Below are positions 15,853-23,646 of a DNA stretch of 64,000 nucleotides, piece by piece. The stretch comes from Coriobacteriaceae bacterium. Lineage in GTDB: Bacteria; Actinomycetota; Coriobacteriia; Coriobacteriales; Atopobiaceae. The position numbers were made by a program, and so were the translations under genes. Below the pieces are notes generated by a model. It worked only from the letters and a program-made list of their open reading frames with translations. It had not been told where the DNA came from and did no database searches. Each line of letters opens with the position of its first letter. The first letter of the stretch is position 1. The stretch is from positions 136,215-200,214 of the forward strand of contig SFGZ01000002.1 in NCBI GenBank assembly GCA_004557505.1, read 5' to 3'.

Positions 15853-17508
15853 ATGTCCAGCAATGTGGTATCGGCGAGCCTGAGCGATGTCGTGAGTGCG
15901 ATTGCCCGGCTGAGCGGCCAGATCAGTGCCATAGACAGCAAGGTGGACAGCGTCTCAAGCCAGGTCTATGAGGTCAAGAGCGATCTCGAGAGGCTGCGCA
16001 GCGACTTTCTCGACATGATGGAGGAGCAGCGCCGCGCCTCCGTCTTGGAGCAGGCAACCGCTGAGCTCGTGAGCGTGCGCCAGGAGATGGAGAGGAAGTT
16101 CGGCAACTACGGCGTGGTGAGAAACACGATGGTCGGCGTCCTCCAGGCAACGGATGCCGCCCTCGTGAGGAAGGCCACCATCTCCACGGTGTCCGAGGAG
16201 CTCATGATCTCGACCCCCGACTACTGGCTCGCGCCCGTGCTCGTGGCGCTTGCCGCGTGGATCAACAACAACCGCGACCTGGCCGAGAGGGCAATCCGCG
16301 AGGCGGTGAGGCGCGACAACGAGCATGCGTCGCTTGTCATGGCCCTCGTCTGCCGCAGAAACCATCGGACGGCAACCTGCTACGAGTGGCTGGCCCGGTA
16401 CTTCTCGACGCAGAACGCCGCGCGCATCGACTCGGACTCCATGGTCTACATCGACGCCTACGTGAATGGGATCTTCGGCGCCGACGAGAAGCACCTCTGC
16501 GACGACTTCATGGCCCAATGGATAGACCAGATCAAGAGCTCCGCGCCCGATTTCGATGACAGGCAGGTCGATAACTGGGCGGAGTACTTCCGCACGTACT
16601 ATGCGGACGAGGGCTCGAAGTACCCGGCCCTCCGGGACGTCGTCAAGGAGTTTGGCTACATCGACAAGTACCTGGGGAAGCTGGACGCCATAAGCCAGAT
16701 CTCCGGGCAGTTCTCGAGCATCCAGAAGTCGGAGGTCAACGCCCAATCGCTCGAGGAGCAGGTCGACCGGCACCTCATGGACCTGGTGAACTCCGATGAC
16801 CCAAAGGAGCGCCAGCTCAGGGCCCAGGAGGAGTACCTCCTTGCGGTCAAGGCGTGCCAGGGTGACATTGACCGGGCGCGCCGCATCGTGAATGAGCGCG
16901 ACACGGAGAAGAGGCGCCAGACCATGAACATCGTGGAGCAGATGGTGCGCGCCGTGAAGGACGGAAGCGGCAAGACCGAGGTATACAAGAAGAAGACGGC
17001 CGTCCGATTCCTGAGCCCCTACATCAACAGGGGGTTCAGCAAGTTCAAGGGCGACGACGCGGCCGCCTTCCCCGACAAGATCACGCTGGAGATCAATGGC
17101 TGGACGGGGACGTCCAGCGCGGGCGACGAGGGCGAGGCGCTTCGGCAGAGCTACGCTGCGTTCCTGGCACAGCGCAAGAGCGCCGAGCTTGCCCAGGCGA
17201 CAAGCGGCCTAAACCCCAAGAGCATGAAGATGGCCGGACTTGTCGCGCTTGCCGCGGGAATCGTGCTGCTCCTCTTGCGCCTGAGCTTGCCCGGCATCAT
17301 CGTGATGGTCGCCGGAGGCGTTCTCGTGCTATACGGCAAGGAGACTGAGAGGCATCGCGTCAAGTCCGCAGAGGAGATTGAGGCGAGGTATGCCAAGCTT
17401 CTCGATGAGGGCTCGACTGAGATTGGCCTGGCGCTGACCCAGTGGCAGAGGGCCAGGTCTTCGGCCGAGGAGCTGCGTGGGCTCCTCGACATGAAGGGCG
17501 TTGCGTAG
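15853..17508 (+). CDS. Coiled-coil membrane protein of unknown function
   Basis: This 551-residue protein starts with a coiled coil of about 90 residues (IARLSGQISAIDSKVDSVSS, then repeated Glu/Arg heptads). A helical middle region and a second charged helical segment (about 270-365) follow. Two adjacent hydrophobic helices lie at about residues 458-494 (AGLVALAAGIVLLLLRL and GIIVMVAGGVLVLYG), then a soluble tail. GAGAGGTGA lies just before the ATG. It is the fourth gene of the SPFH cluster, after a 103-bp gap. The two-helix hairpin near the C-terminus suggests an inner-face membrane protein. No known family is recognised. Confidence 0.7.
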   Translation: MSSNVVSASLSDVVSAIARLSGQISAIDSKVDSVSSQVYEVKSDLERLRSDFLDMMEEQRRASVLEQATAELVSVRQEMERKFGNYGVVRNTMVGVLQATDAALVRKATISTVSEELMISTPDYWLAPVLVALAAWINNNRDLAERAIREAVRRDNEHASLVMALVCRRNHRTATCYEWLARYFSTQNAARIDSDSMVYIDAYVNGIFGADEKHLCDDFMAQWIDQIKSSAPDFDDRQVDNWAEYFRTYYADEGSKYPALRDVVKEFGYIDKYLGKLDAISQISGQFSSIQKSEVNAQSLEEQVDRHLMDLVNSDDPKERQLRAQEEYLLAVKACQGDIDRARRIVNERDTEKRRQTMNIVEQMVRAVKDGSGKTEVYKKKTAVRFLSPYINRGFSKFKGDDAAAFPDKITLEINGWTGTSSAGDEGEALRQSYAAFLAQRKSAELAQATSGLNPKSMKMAGLVALAAGIVLLLLRLSLPGIIVMVAGGVLVLYGKETERHRVKSAEEIEARYAKLLDEGSTEIGLALTQWQRARSSAEELRGLLDMKGVA

Positions 17509-17554
17509 CACTGGCCTGGACACTGACGACGCTTGCAGAACAGGGGCGATTGAC

Positions 17555-17767
17555 ATGACCGAAACGAACAAGGCGACGGGGGCTGCGGCGGGCCACGGCG
17601 TGATGCCGGACGCCGCCGACGGCGCGGATGCGTTCTCCGAGCTCAGCGACATGTTCGCGGAAGAGGATGAGAAGCTGAGGAAGTCCGAGTCAAACGTGCT
17701 GGGACAGAACCTGTCGGGCTTTGCGAGCTGCTTCCCCGACTGGAGCCTGCACCCTCCCGTGGACTAG
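17555..17767 (+). CDS. Small acidic protein at the end of the SPFH cluster
   Basis: This 70-residue acidic protein starts MTETNKATG and ends FPDWSLHPPVD, with the centre rich in Asp and Glu (ELSDMFAEEDEKLRKSES). The start is ATG at 17555, 46 bp after the coiled-coil gene, with a weak AGGGGCG seven bases upstream. Its stop region overlaps the convergent folP end by four bases. It has no membrane segment. The aromatic/proline C-terminus (WSLHPP) could be a short docking motif. Function unknown. Confidence 0.55.
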   Translation: MTETNKATGAAAGHGVMPDAADGADAFSELSDMFAEEDEKLRKSESNVLGQNLSGFASCFPDWSLHPPVD

Positions 17768-18948
17768 GCGCCCCATCTCTCGAAGGACGGGTCGCCGGCC
17801 AGAGTCGCGGCCCCGTCGATCGCGGCATCGAGCGCGCGCCGGAACGGGATGCGATCCAGGCCAGTCTCCACCTCAAGCCGCAGCACGTCCCCTGTGACCT
17901 CGGTTCCCCTCACGCGGGTGAGGGGCATGCCGTCGACCGCCTGGGACAGCTGTCCCGCGTCCTTGTCGGCAATGGGGGAGAGCACGAGGGAGACGTGCGA
18001 GGTCCAGGGCTCGGATGCCACCCAGAAGCCATCGAGCGCCTGCGCCATGCCGGCCACGTCGTGGACGCGCAGGACGCGCGCGCCCCCGGCTGCCGCCGCG
18101 AGCGAGATGCCAATCGTCACGTCGTCTCGCTCCGACGCCACCGCAATGCCACTCACGGTACCCACAAAGCGCTTGCGCGACACCGCACACATGAGGGGGT
18201 ACCCAAGGGACGCAAGGCGTCGGGTGGCCCGAAGAATGACGATGTCGTCCTCAGGGCTCTTGCCAAAGCCCACGCCCGGATCCAGGCAGATGCGCGATGC
18301 GTCGACGCCCCGTGCCTCAAGGTCCTTCGCGCGGTCGACGAGATAGCCCTCCAGCAGGCCCATCACGTGGCCAGAGTCAGGCAGGAGAGGGCGGCTCTCC
18401 TCGCCCTCCCACGCGCGATCGCCCGCGGAGGCGTTGCTCATGAGCGCGGAGAGGTCGTCTCGGTCGGAGACCGCCATGACGGCCGAGCTGCGCGTTGCCG
18501 TGCCGGACACCGGTCCGGAGTGCATGACCACGCACCCGCAGGACGATTCTGCCGCCACATCGACCATCTGTGGGTCCGAGAACCCCGTCACGTCGTTGAT
18601 GATCTGGGCGCCAAGGTCCACGCAGCGGCGTGCGACCGCAGGATGGCGCGTGTCAATCGAGACGAGCGCGCCCTCGCGCGCGAGCCAGCGCACCACAGGC
18701 CCGAGGCGGCGGAGCTCCTCGCTTGGCTCGACGGGGGTGAAGCCGGGGCGCGTGGACTCGCCGCCCACGTCGACGAGGTCCGCTCCGTCCGCGAGCATCT
18801 GCGCTGCGGTGGTGATGGCGGCCTCGGGCGCATCGTGCGTTCCGCCATCGGAGAATGAGTCCGGTGTGACGTTGAGCACGCCCATCACGCGGGGGCGCGA
18901 CAGGTCGAGCGAGACGTCTGAGCAGTTCCAGATGGATGTGGTAGGCAT
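17764..18948 (-). CDS. folP: Dihydropteroate synthase with C-terminal extension
   Basis: FolP joins p-aminobenzoate to dihydropterin pyrophosphate in folate synthesis. The signature VMGVLNVTPDSFSDGG, then DGADLVDVGGESTRPG, fixes the family. DVTGF and DPGVGFGKSPEDD also match. The 394-residue length exceeds the usual 270-290. There is an insertion of about 60 residues before the GYLVDRAKDLEARG helix, and a C-terminal extension of about 110 residues after VHDVAGMAQALD that does not look like DHPS. The start is ATG at 18948, with GGGAGA five bases upstream, although the frame is open to 19173. A promoter lies at 19040-19068. No other folate gene is adjacent. Confidence 0.9.
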   Translation of the reverse strand: MPTTSIWNCSDVSLDLSRPRVMGVLNVTPDSFSDGGTHDAPEAAITTAAQMLADGADLVDVGGESTRPGFTPVEPSEELRRLGPVVRWLAREGALVSIDTRHPAVARRCVDLGAQIINDVTGFSDPQMVDVAAESSCGCVVMHSGPVSGTATRSSAVMAVSDRDDLSALMSNASAGDRAWEGEESRPLLPDSGHVMGLLEGYLVDRAKDLEARGVDASRICLDPGVGFGKSPEDDIVILRATRRLASLGYPLMCAVSRKRFVGTVSGIAVASERDDVTIGISLAAAAGGARVLRVHDVAGMAQALDGFWVASEPWTSHVSLVLSPIADKDAGQLSQAVDGMPLTRVRGTEVTGDVLRLEVETGLDRIPFRRALDAAIDGAATLAGDPSFERWGA

Positions 18949-19039
18949 AGCGGTCTCCCTGGGCACACGGCCGGACCGCCCCGAGCCACGCTGTTCGGCA
19001 CACACGTGCCGGCCAGGCGCGGTTGGCCCGGCAGCTGGA

Positions 19040-19068
19040 ATGATACAAGATGTCCAGGCCGCCCGCAA
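19040..19068 (-). promoter_or_regulatory. folP promoter
   Basis: On the minus strand TTGCGG (19068-19063) is followed after exactly 17 bases by TATCAT (19045-19040). Transcription would start near 19033, giving a leader of about 85 bases before the folP ATG. Confidence 0.5.
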
Positions 19069-19185
19069 CGTGACGGGGGGTTCGCGGTTGAGGCTGCTCG
19101 CGGTTGTCGGCCGTGGGCGATTGGGCTGTCGCCTGTGGCGCGGCCATGACGGGCGCAGACGGGTGAGCATCATAAAGAATGAAAC

Positions 19186-19215
19186 AGGCCAGACGGCAAA
19201 GCTGCCGTCTGGCCT
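19186..19215 (-). terminator. Terminator of tRNA-Asn
   Basis: A 12-bp stem (AGGCCAGACGGC with its complement) around a six-base loop lies 10 bases after the tRNA 3' end. On the minus strand it is followed by a T-rich tail (GTTTCATTCTTT). Confidence 0.7.
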
Positions 19216-19225
19216 GCGGACTCTC

Positions 19226-19300
19226 TGGCTCCCCGGGCAGGATTCGAACCTGCGACACGCTGATTAACAGTCAGCTGCGCTACCACTGCGCCACCGGGGA
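19226..19300 (-). tRNA. tRNA-Asn (GTT)
   Basis: On the minus strand the gene begins TCCCCGG and ends CCGGGGA plus G and an encoded CCA. The D arm has GGTAGCGCAG. The anticodon loop reads CTGTTAA, with GTT at 19268-19266, and the T arm contains GGTTCGAATCC. All helices pair as expected for tRNA-Asn. It is a single gene with its own terminator. Confidence 0.95.
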
Positions 19301-19417
19301 ATATTCGACGCGAGAAATAAGTATACAAATCGGCACGAAGTATGCAAGTCTCATTTTGATTTTTTCTCGCAGGTTGGGTGGCTGAGGGCCTTCAATGCTG
19401 CCTGTGGGAGGGATGCC

Positions 19418-19650
19418 GCTACACATTCGGGGTGCGAATGTGTAGCGACCTGTGCGGGTCACACATTCGGGTGCGATTGTGTATCCATCCGCTACACATT
19501 CGGGGTGCGAATGTGTAGCGACCTGCGCGCGTCACACATTCGGGTGCGAATGTGTAGCGAGAAGCCCCTCCGCCGTGCCCGCCCGCTACACATTTGGCAT
19601 CCGATTGTGTATCGACCTGCACGGGTCACAGATTCGGCTACGAATGTGTG
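19418..19650. repeat. Six palindromes arranged as three pairs
   Basis: Six related palindromes start near 19418, 19460, 19491, 19533, 19585 and 19627. The core is ACACATTCG, a 4-5 base centre, then CGAATGTGT. Units 1 and 3 are perfect 12-bp stems (GCTACACATTCG with its complement). Units 2, 5 and 6 carry one or a few changes. Within every pair the second unit starts exactly 42 bases after the first, while the distance between pairs is 73 and 94 bases. The spacer contains a conserved GACCTG. No ORF is plausible here. This could be a cluster of operators, a REP/BIME-like family or a recombination site. Confidence 0.8.
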
Positions 19651-19754
19651 ACGCGGCCGCCGGCCCCCGGCCACCGCGGTCCACGCCCCGCCGTGACGCG
19701 GCCCACGTGCCGCTCGCGTCCTCTGCCGTTTATGTGAGTGCGCGGGCCCTGTGC

Positions 19755-19760
19755 TAGCAT
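19755..19760 (+). promoter_or_regulatory. -10-like TGCTAGCAT before wzm
   Basis: TAGCAT preceded by TGC lies 70 bp before the wzm start. It fits the TGCTANNAT pattern seen at several other gene starts in this window (35168, 41156, 51469). No -35 is obvious. Confidence 0.35.
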
Positions 19761-19829
19761 TCTGGGGATATTCGACGCAAGCGGGGCGGCGCATGCCCGC
19801 AAGCCCCTTCGACGGGGACGGGAGGAACC

Positions 19830-20714
19830 TTGGCATCAGACATCGAGCCTGCGGAGAGGGACGCGGCTCCGGCTGCAAGGGCAGCATCGGCCAGCGCCGT
19901 CCCAGCGCACTCCACCTCGGCGCGCGACGCATGGTACCCCGCCGGCAAGCGTGACCTCTTCATCCTTCGCGAGCTCGTATCGAAGGACTTTAAGCTCAAG
20001 TATCGCCGCAGCGTCCTCGGCGTCATCTGGAGCGTGCTCAACCCACTGCTCATGATGCTCGTCATGTCGCTCGTCTTCTCGTTCTTCCTGCGCTACGACA
20101 ACATCGAGCACTACCCGCTCTACCTCATCGTGGCAAACATCACCTGGCAGGTCTTCGCGGACTCCACCAACGCGGGCATGATGTCGATCATCGACGCGGC
20201 GCCCCTGCTCAAGAAGGTTCGCGTGAAGAAGTTCGTCTTCCCGGTCGAGAAGGTCCTGTTCTCACTGGTGAACTTCCTCTTCTCGCTCATCGCCGTCTTC
20301 GTCGTCATGCTCTGGGAGGGCGTGGCACCAACCCCCACGATGCTGCTCGCCCCCGTCTGCATCGTGCTGCTCATGCTCTTCTGCGTGGGCCTCTCGCTGC
20401 TCCTCTCGGCGCTCGGCGTCTTCTTCCGTGACCTCGTACACCTGTGGGGCGTGCTGCTCATGGCGTGGATGTACGCGACGCCCATCTTCTGGCCCGTCTC
20501 GATGATCGAGCAGGTGCCCTACCACGCCGTTCGCGCCCTCATGTATACGAACCCCATGTACAACTACATAACCTTCATGCGCGACGCCGTCATCTACGCG
20601 ACGCTGCCCCCCATCAAGGTAATTGTGAGCTGCGTCGCGTGGGCGCTGGTCTCGCTGGCCCTGGGCTACGTGGTCTTCCGCACCCGGGAGCGTCGCTTCA
20701 TCCTCTTCATCTAG
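19830..20714 (+). CDS. wzm: Polysaccharide ABC exporter permease (Wzm/TagG family)
   Basis: The 294-residue protein is an ABC-2 permease of the O-antigen/teichoic acid export type. After a non-conserved Ala-rich N-terminus of about 35 residues comes the conserved LVSKDFKLKYRRSVLGVIWSV motif region. Six membrane helices and the late motif NPMYNYITFMRD follow. The start is TTG at 19830, chosen because GGAGG is four bases upstream and no ATG fits. It exports a lipid-linked polymer with the ATPase encoded 56 bp downstream. The palindrome array ends about 180 bp upstream and may influence its expression. Confidence 0.88.
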   Translation: MASDIEPAERDAAPAARAASASAVPAHSTSARDAWYPAGKRDLFILRELVSKDFKLKYRRSVLGVIWSVLNPLLMMLVMSLVFSFFLRYDNIEHYPLYLIVANITWQVFADSTNAGMMSIIDAAPLLKKVRVKKFVFPVEKVLFSLVNFLFSLIAVFVVMLWEGVAPTPTMLLAPVCIVLLMLFCVGLSLLLSALGVFFRDLVHLWGVLLMAWMYATPIFWPVSMIEQVPYHAVRALMYTNPMYNYITFMRDAVIYATLPPIKVIVSCVAWALVSLALGYVVFRTRERRFILFI

Positions 20715-20770
20715 CATCCCGGCCGCCGGTCGCCTCGCGCGGCCGCGCATGGCCCAAACCGTAAGGTCAG

Positions 20771-21889
20771 GTGGCACACGTGCAGGACACGCTCAGACTG
20801 GACAACGGCGGCAGCGTCTTTCTCGGCCTCTCCTCGACCTCCGTCCGCGTGGGCGACAAGGTCGTGGTCACGCCGCGCTTCCGCGGGGTCGAGAAGGAGG
20901 ACTTCCTCTGCAACTACGTTTGGAACCTCGACGGCAGCTGGGAGAAGGGCGACTTCGACTCCACCATCGAGCACGTGGGCCACACCATCCCGCAGTACAG
21001 CTGGGAGTTTGCGCCCTCCAGGCCCGGTCGCTACCGCATCGCCGTGGACATCGAGGACGCGCACGGCCGCTTCAAGGGCAACGTGGAGCGCTGGATCATC
21101 GTCGCGGGCAAGAACGGCTTCCTCCGCCCGCCCGTGCCGCCGGCGGACGCCCCCACGGCGGTTCTCGCCGAGGACGTCTCGATGATCTTCAACATCGCCT
21201 CCGAGCAGTACAACTCCCTGAAGGAGTACTTCATCGCCGCGGCCAGGCGCGAGCTCACCTTCAAGGAGTTCCGCGCCCTCGACCACATCTCCTTTGAGGT
21301 CAAGCGCGGCGAGGCGTTTGGCCTGGTGGGAACAAACGGCTCCGGCAAGTCGACCATGCTCAAGATCATCGCGGGCGTGCTCGAGCCCTCCTCGGGCAAG
21401 GTCAGCGTCCACGGCACCATCGCACCCCTCATCGAGCTGGGCGCGGGCTTTGACATGGAGCTCACGGCCAAGGAGAACATCTACCTCAACGGCGCCCTCT
21501 TGGGCTATCGCAAGGACTTCATTGACGAGCACTTCCAAGACATCGTGGACTTCGCCGAGCTCGACGGCTTCATGGACATGCCCCTTAAGAACTACTCCTC
21601 GGGCATGGTCGCGCGCATAGCCTTCGCCATCGCCACGGTGACCGAGCCTGACATCCTTATCGTCGACGAGACGCTCTCGGTCGGCGACTTCCTCTTCCAG
21701 CAGAAGTGCGAGCGCCGCATTAAGGAGCTTGTAGAGTCCGACAACGTGACCGTGCTTCTCGTGAGCCACGACATCAGCCTGGTGGAGCGCATCTGCGACC
21801 GCGTGTGCTGGATCGAGAAGGGCCGCATGCGCATGATTGGCGAGACGGACGAGGTCTGCGAGGCGTATCGCTCCCTCGAGCGGGGCTAG
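20771..21889 (+). CDS. wzt: Polysaccharide ABC exporter ATPase (Wzt/TagH) with N-terminal beta domain
   Basis: The 372-residue protein has a C-terminal ABC ATPase (about 135-372) with Walker A GTNGSGKST (K193), signature YSSGM and Walker B ILIVDETLSVGD, typical of the Wzt/TagH group. It powers export of the glycan moved by the permease encoded just upstream. The first 130 residues are unusual. They look like an Ig-like beta sandwich (NYVWNLDGSW, YSWEFAPSRPGRYRIAVDIE), resembling the Y_Y_Y-type fold. Known Wzt proteins bind their glycan with a C-terminal domain, not an N-terminal one. The start is GTG at 20771 with a weak AAGG. Function of the extra domain is inferred. Confidence 0.85.
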   Translation: MAHVQDTLRLDNGGSVFLGLSSTSVRVGDKVVVTPRFRGVEKEDFLCNYVWNLDGSWEKGDFDSTIEHVGHTIPQYSWEFAPSRPGRYRIAVDIEDAHGRFKGNVERWIIVAGKNGFLRPPVPPADAPTAVLAEDVSMIFNIASEQYNSLKEYFIAAARRELTFKEFRALDHISFEVKRGEAFGLVGTNGSGKSTMLKIIAGVLEPSSGKVSVHGTIAPLIELGAGFDMELTAKENIYLNGALLGYRKDFIDEHFQDIVDFAELDGFMDMPLKNYSSGMVARIAFAIATVTEPDILIVDETLSVGDFLFQQKCERRIKELVESDNVTVLLVSHDISLVERICDRVCWIEKGRMRMIGETDEVCEAYRSLERG

Positions 21890-21904
21890 CCGCGCGCCGC
21901 GTCT

Positions 21905-21929
21905 GATGGGGGTCGCCCCGCGCCCCATC
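21905..21929 (+). terminator. Hairpin after wzt
   Basis: GATGGGG and CCCCATC form a 7-bp stem 15 bases after the wzt stop. There is no T run, so termination is uncertain. Confidence 0.3.
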
Positions 21930-21994
21930 CGCGTGTGCGCTCTGTGAATCGCGCGGCCAACGGCAAAGTGCGCGCCCGCGCCGGAAGGTCGTGG

Positions 21995-22138
21995 TAAAGT
22001 GTCCTCGACCTTTAAGCGCGCACGAGATGCCCGCAAGGCTCGGGGTCCCGCCCGCAACCGCGTGCGGCCAGCCCAGACACATGGCCTTCCATCATGGGAT
22101 GTCTCGTGCCGGCTTACGTCGGTTCGGGCATCTTTTTT
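21995..22138 (+). promoter_or_regulatory. pyr operon leader with attenuator
   Basis: A -10-like TAAAGT lies at 21995-22000. The terminator spans 22098-22138: GATG-t-CTCG…GCCGGC, a TTAC loop, GTCGG…CGGG-CATC, then six T. Upstream, GCACGAGA (22020-22027) is exactly complementary to TCTCGTGC (22102-22109) in the terminator 5' arm, so an antiterminator can form. This matches PyrR-type attenuation, in which PyrR bound to UMP favours termination. The PyrR-binding loop itself lies between these arms but I cannot fix its borders. Confidence 0.65.
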
Positions 22139-22153
22139 CTTGAAGGGAGTCCC

Positions 22154-22711
22154 ATGGGAGAGCCAAGGCTCAAGGCCGTCATCATGGACGAGCAGGCCAT
22201 GGAGCGCGCCACCACGCGCATCGCTCACGAGATCATCGAGCACAACGAGGGTTCGGAGAACATCCAGGTGATCGGCATCATCCGTCGCGGAGAGACCCTC
22301 GCCAACCGCCTCGCGGGCGAGATCGAGAGGATCGAGGGCAAGCGTCCCCCCGTGGGCTCGCTCGACATCAGCTTCTACCGCGATGACGTCATGCGCCACA
22401 TCCAGCCGGTGGTCCACGGCACCCACATACCCTTCGAGATCGACGGCAAGGACATCATCCTTGTCGACGACGTCCTCTACACCGGCCGCACCGTGCGCTC
22501 GGCGCTCGACGCCCTCATGGACTACGGCCGCCCGCAGTCGGTCCAGCTTGCCGTGATGGTCGACCGCGGCCATCGCGAGCTGCCCATCCGCGCGGACTAC
22601 GTTGGGAAGAACGTCCCCTCCTCGCACGAGGAGGACGTGCGCGTGTGCGCCCGCCCGCTCGACGACCACGACGCCGTCGAGATCTGGGCCATCGGGGGAG
22701 GGGAGAGGTAA
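22154..22711 (+). CDS. pyrR: PyrR bifunctional regulator/uracil phosphoribosyltransferase
   Basis: The 185-residue protein carries the PRPP motif IILVDDVLYTGRTVRSALDA at about residues 97-116 and the expected flanking segments (LDISFYRDD, MVDRGHRELPIRADYVGKN). PyrR binds pyr mRNA in a UMP-dependent way and stops transcription at the leader terminator. It often also has weak UPRTase activity. It is the first gene of the operon, directly after an attenuator at 22098-22138. The ATG at 22154 has GAAGGGA upstream; the frame is open further but overlaps the terminator. Confidence 0.95.
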   Translation: MGEPRLKAVIMDEQAMERATTRIAHEIIEHNEGSENIQVIGIIRRGETLANRLAGEIERIEGKRPPVGSLDISFYRDDVMRHIQPVVHGTHIPFEIDGKDIILVDDVLYTGRTVRSALDALMDYGRPQSVQLAVMVDRGHRELPIRADYVGKNVPSSHEEDVRVCARPLDDHDAVEIWAIGGGER

Positions 22712-23646
22712 TGCTCTCGGTCAAGCACCTCATCGACACCTACAGCCTCACGGCCGACGACATCACCCAGATCCTGGACACCGCCGCGTCGTTCGAGTCG
22801 GTGAACAACCGCGCCATCAAGAAGGTGCCGGCGCTGCGCGGACGCACCATCGTGAACCTGTTCCTCGAGCCCTCCACGCGCACAAAGAGCTCCTTCGAGC
22901 TGGCCGAGAAGCGCCTCTCGGCAGACTCGCTCTCCATGGGCGGCTCCACCTCCTCGGTGGTCAAGGGCGAGAGCCTCGCCGACACCATCCAGACCATCGA
23001 CGCGATGAACGTCGACATGTTCGTGTGCCGCGCGCGTCTCGCCGGCACGCCGCAGAAGATAACCGAGAACACCGACGCCGTGGTCATCAACGCCGGCGAC
23101 GGCAAGCACCAGCACCCCACCCAGGCCATGCTCGACCTCTACACCATCCGCAAGAACTTCGGCCACCTGGACGGCCTCAAGGTTGCCATCGTGGGCGACC
23201 TGGCGCACAGCCGCGTGTGCGGCTCGCTGGCGCCCGCGCTTACGACCATGGGCGCAGAGGTCACGCTCGTGGGCCCGCCCACCTTCCAGGTGAACGACCC
23301 GGATTGGTTCGGCTGCCCCCAGACGGCCAGCCTCGACGACGTGATCGAGGACATGGACGTCATCTACATGCTTCGCGTGCAGCTCGAGCGCATGGAGGGG
23401 GCGGCCATCCCGTCGCGGCGCGAGTACAACCGCCTCTACGGCCTTGACATGACTCGTGTCAACCGCATGAAGGGCTCCGCCATCATCTGCCACCCGGGCC
23501 CCATGAACCGGGGCATGGAGATCAACGCCGACGTGGCCGACTGCGCCCGCTCGCGCATCCTCGACCAGGTGAACGCGGGCGTACTCACGCGCATGGCCGA
23601 GATGTACCTGCTTCTGGGAGGAGAGAACAATGGCCTTTCTGCTTAG
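22711..23646 (+). CDS. pyrB: Aspartate carbamoyltransferase catalytic subunit
   Basis: At 311 residues this is a normal-length ATCase catalytic chain. It makes N-carbamoyl-aspartate, the first committed pyrimidine step. The carbamoyl-phosphate motif FLEPSTRTKSSFELAEKRL lies near residues 50-68. HPTQAMLDLYTIR and CHPGPMNRGMEI are also present. The ATG overlaps the pyrR stop by one base (TAATG). No pyrI regulatory subunit gene is adjacent, as usual in Gram-positive bacteria. Confidence 0.96.
   Translation: MLSVKHLIDTYSLTADDITQILDTAASFESVNNRAIKKVPALRGRTIVNLFLEPSTRTKSSFELAEKRLSADSLSMGGSTSSVVKGESLADTIQTIDAMNVDMFVCRARLAGTPQKITENTDAVVINAGDGKHQHPTQAMLDLYTIRKNFGHLDGLKVAIVGDLAHSRVCGSLAPALTTMGAEVTLVGPPTFQVNDPDWFGCPQTASLDDVIEDMDVIYMLRVQLERMEGAAIPSRREYNRLYGLDMTRVNRMKGSAIICHPGPMNRGMEINADVADCARSRILDQVNAGVLTRMAEMYLLLGGENNGLSA

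Noticed and set aside
19418..19650. CRISPR-like array
   Set aside because: Units are palindromes with short related spacers and no cas genes nearby; spacers are not unique sequences of constant length.
20711..22669. Minus-strand ORF (652 codons) across wzt, the pyr leader and pyrR
   Set aside because: It would run through the attenuator and two well-supported genes; sequence is low-complexity.
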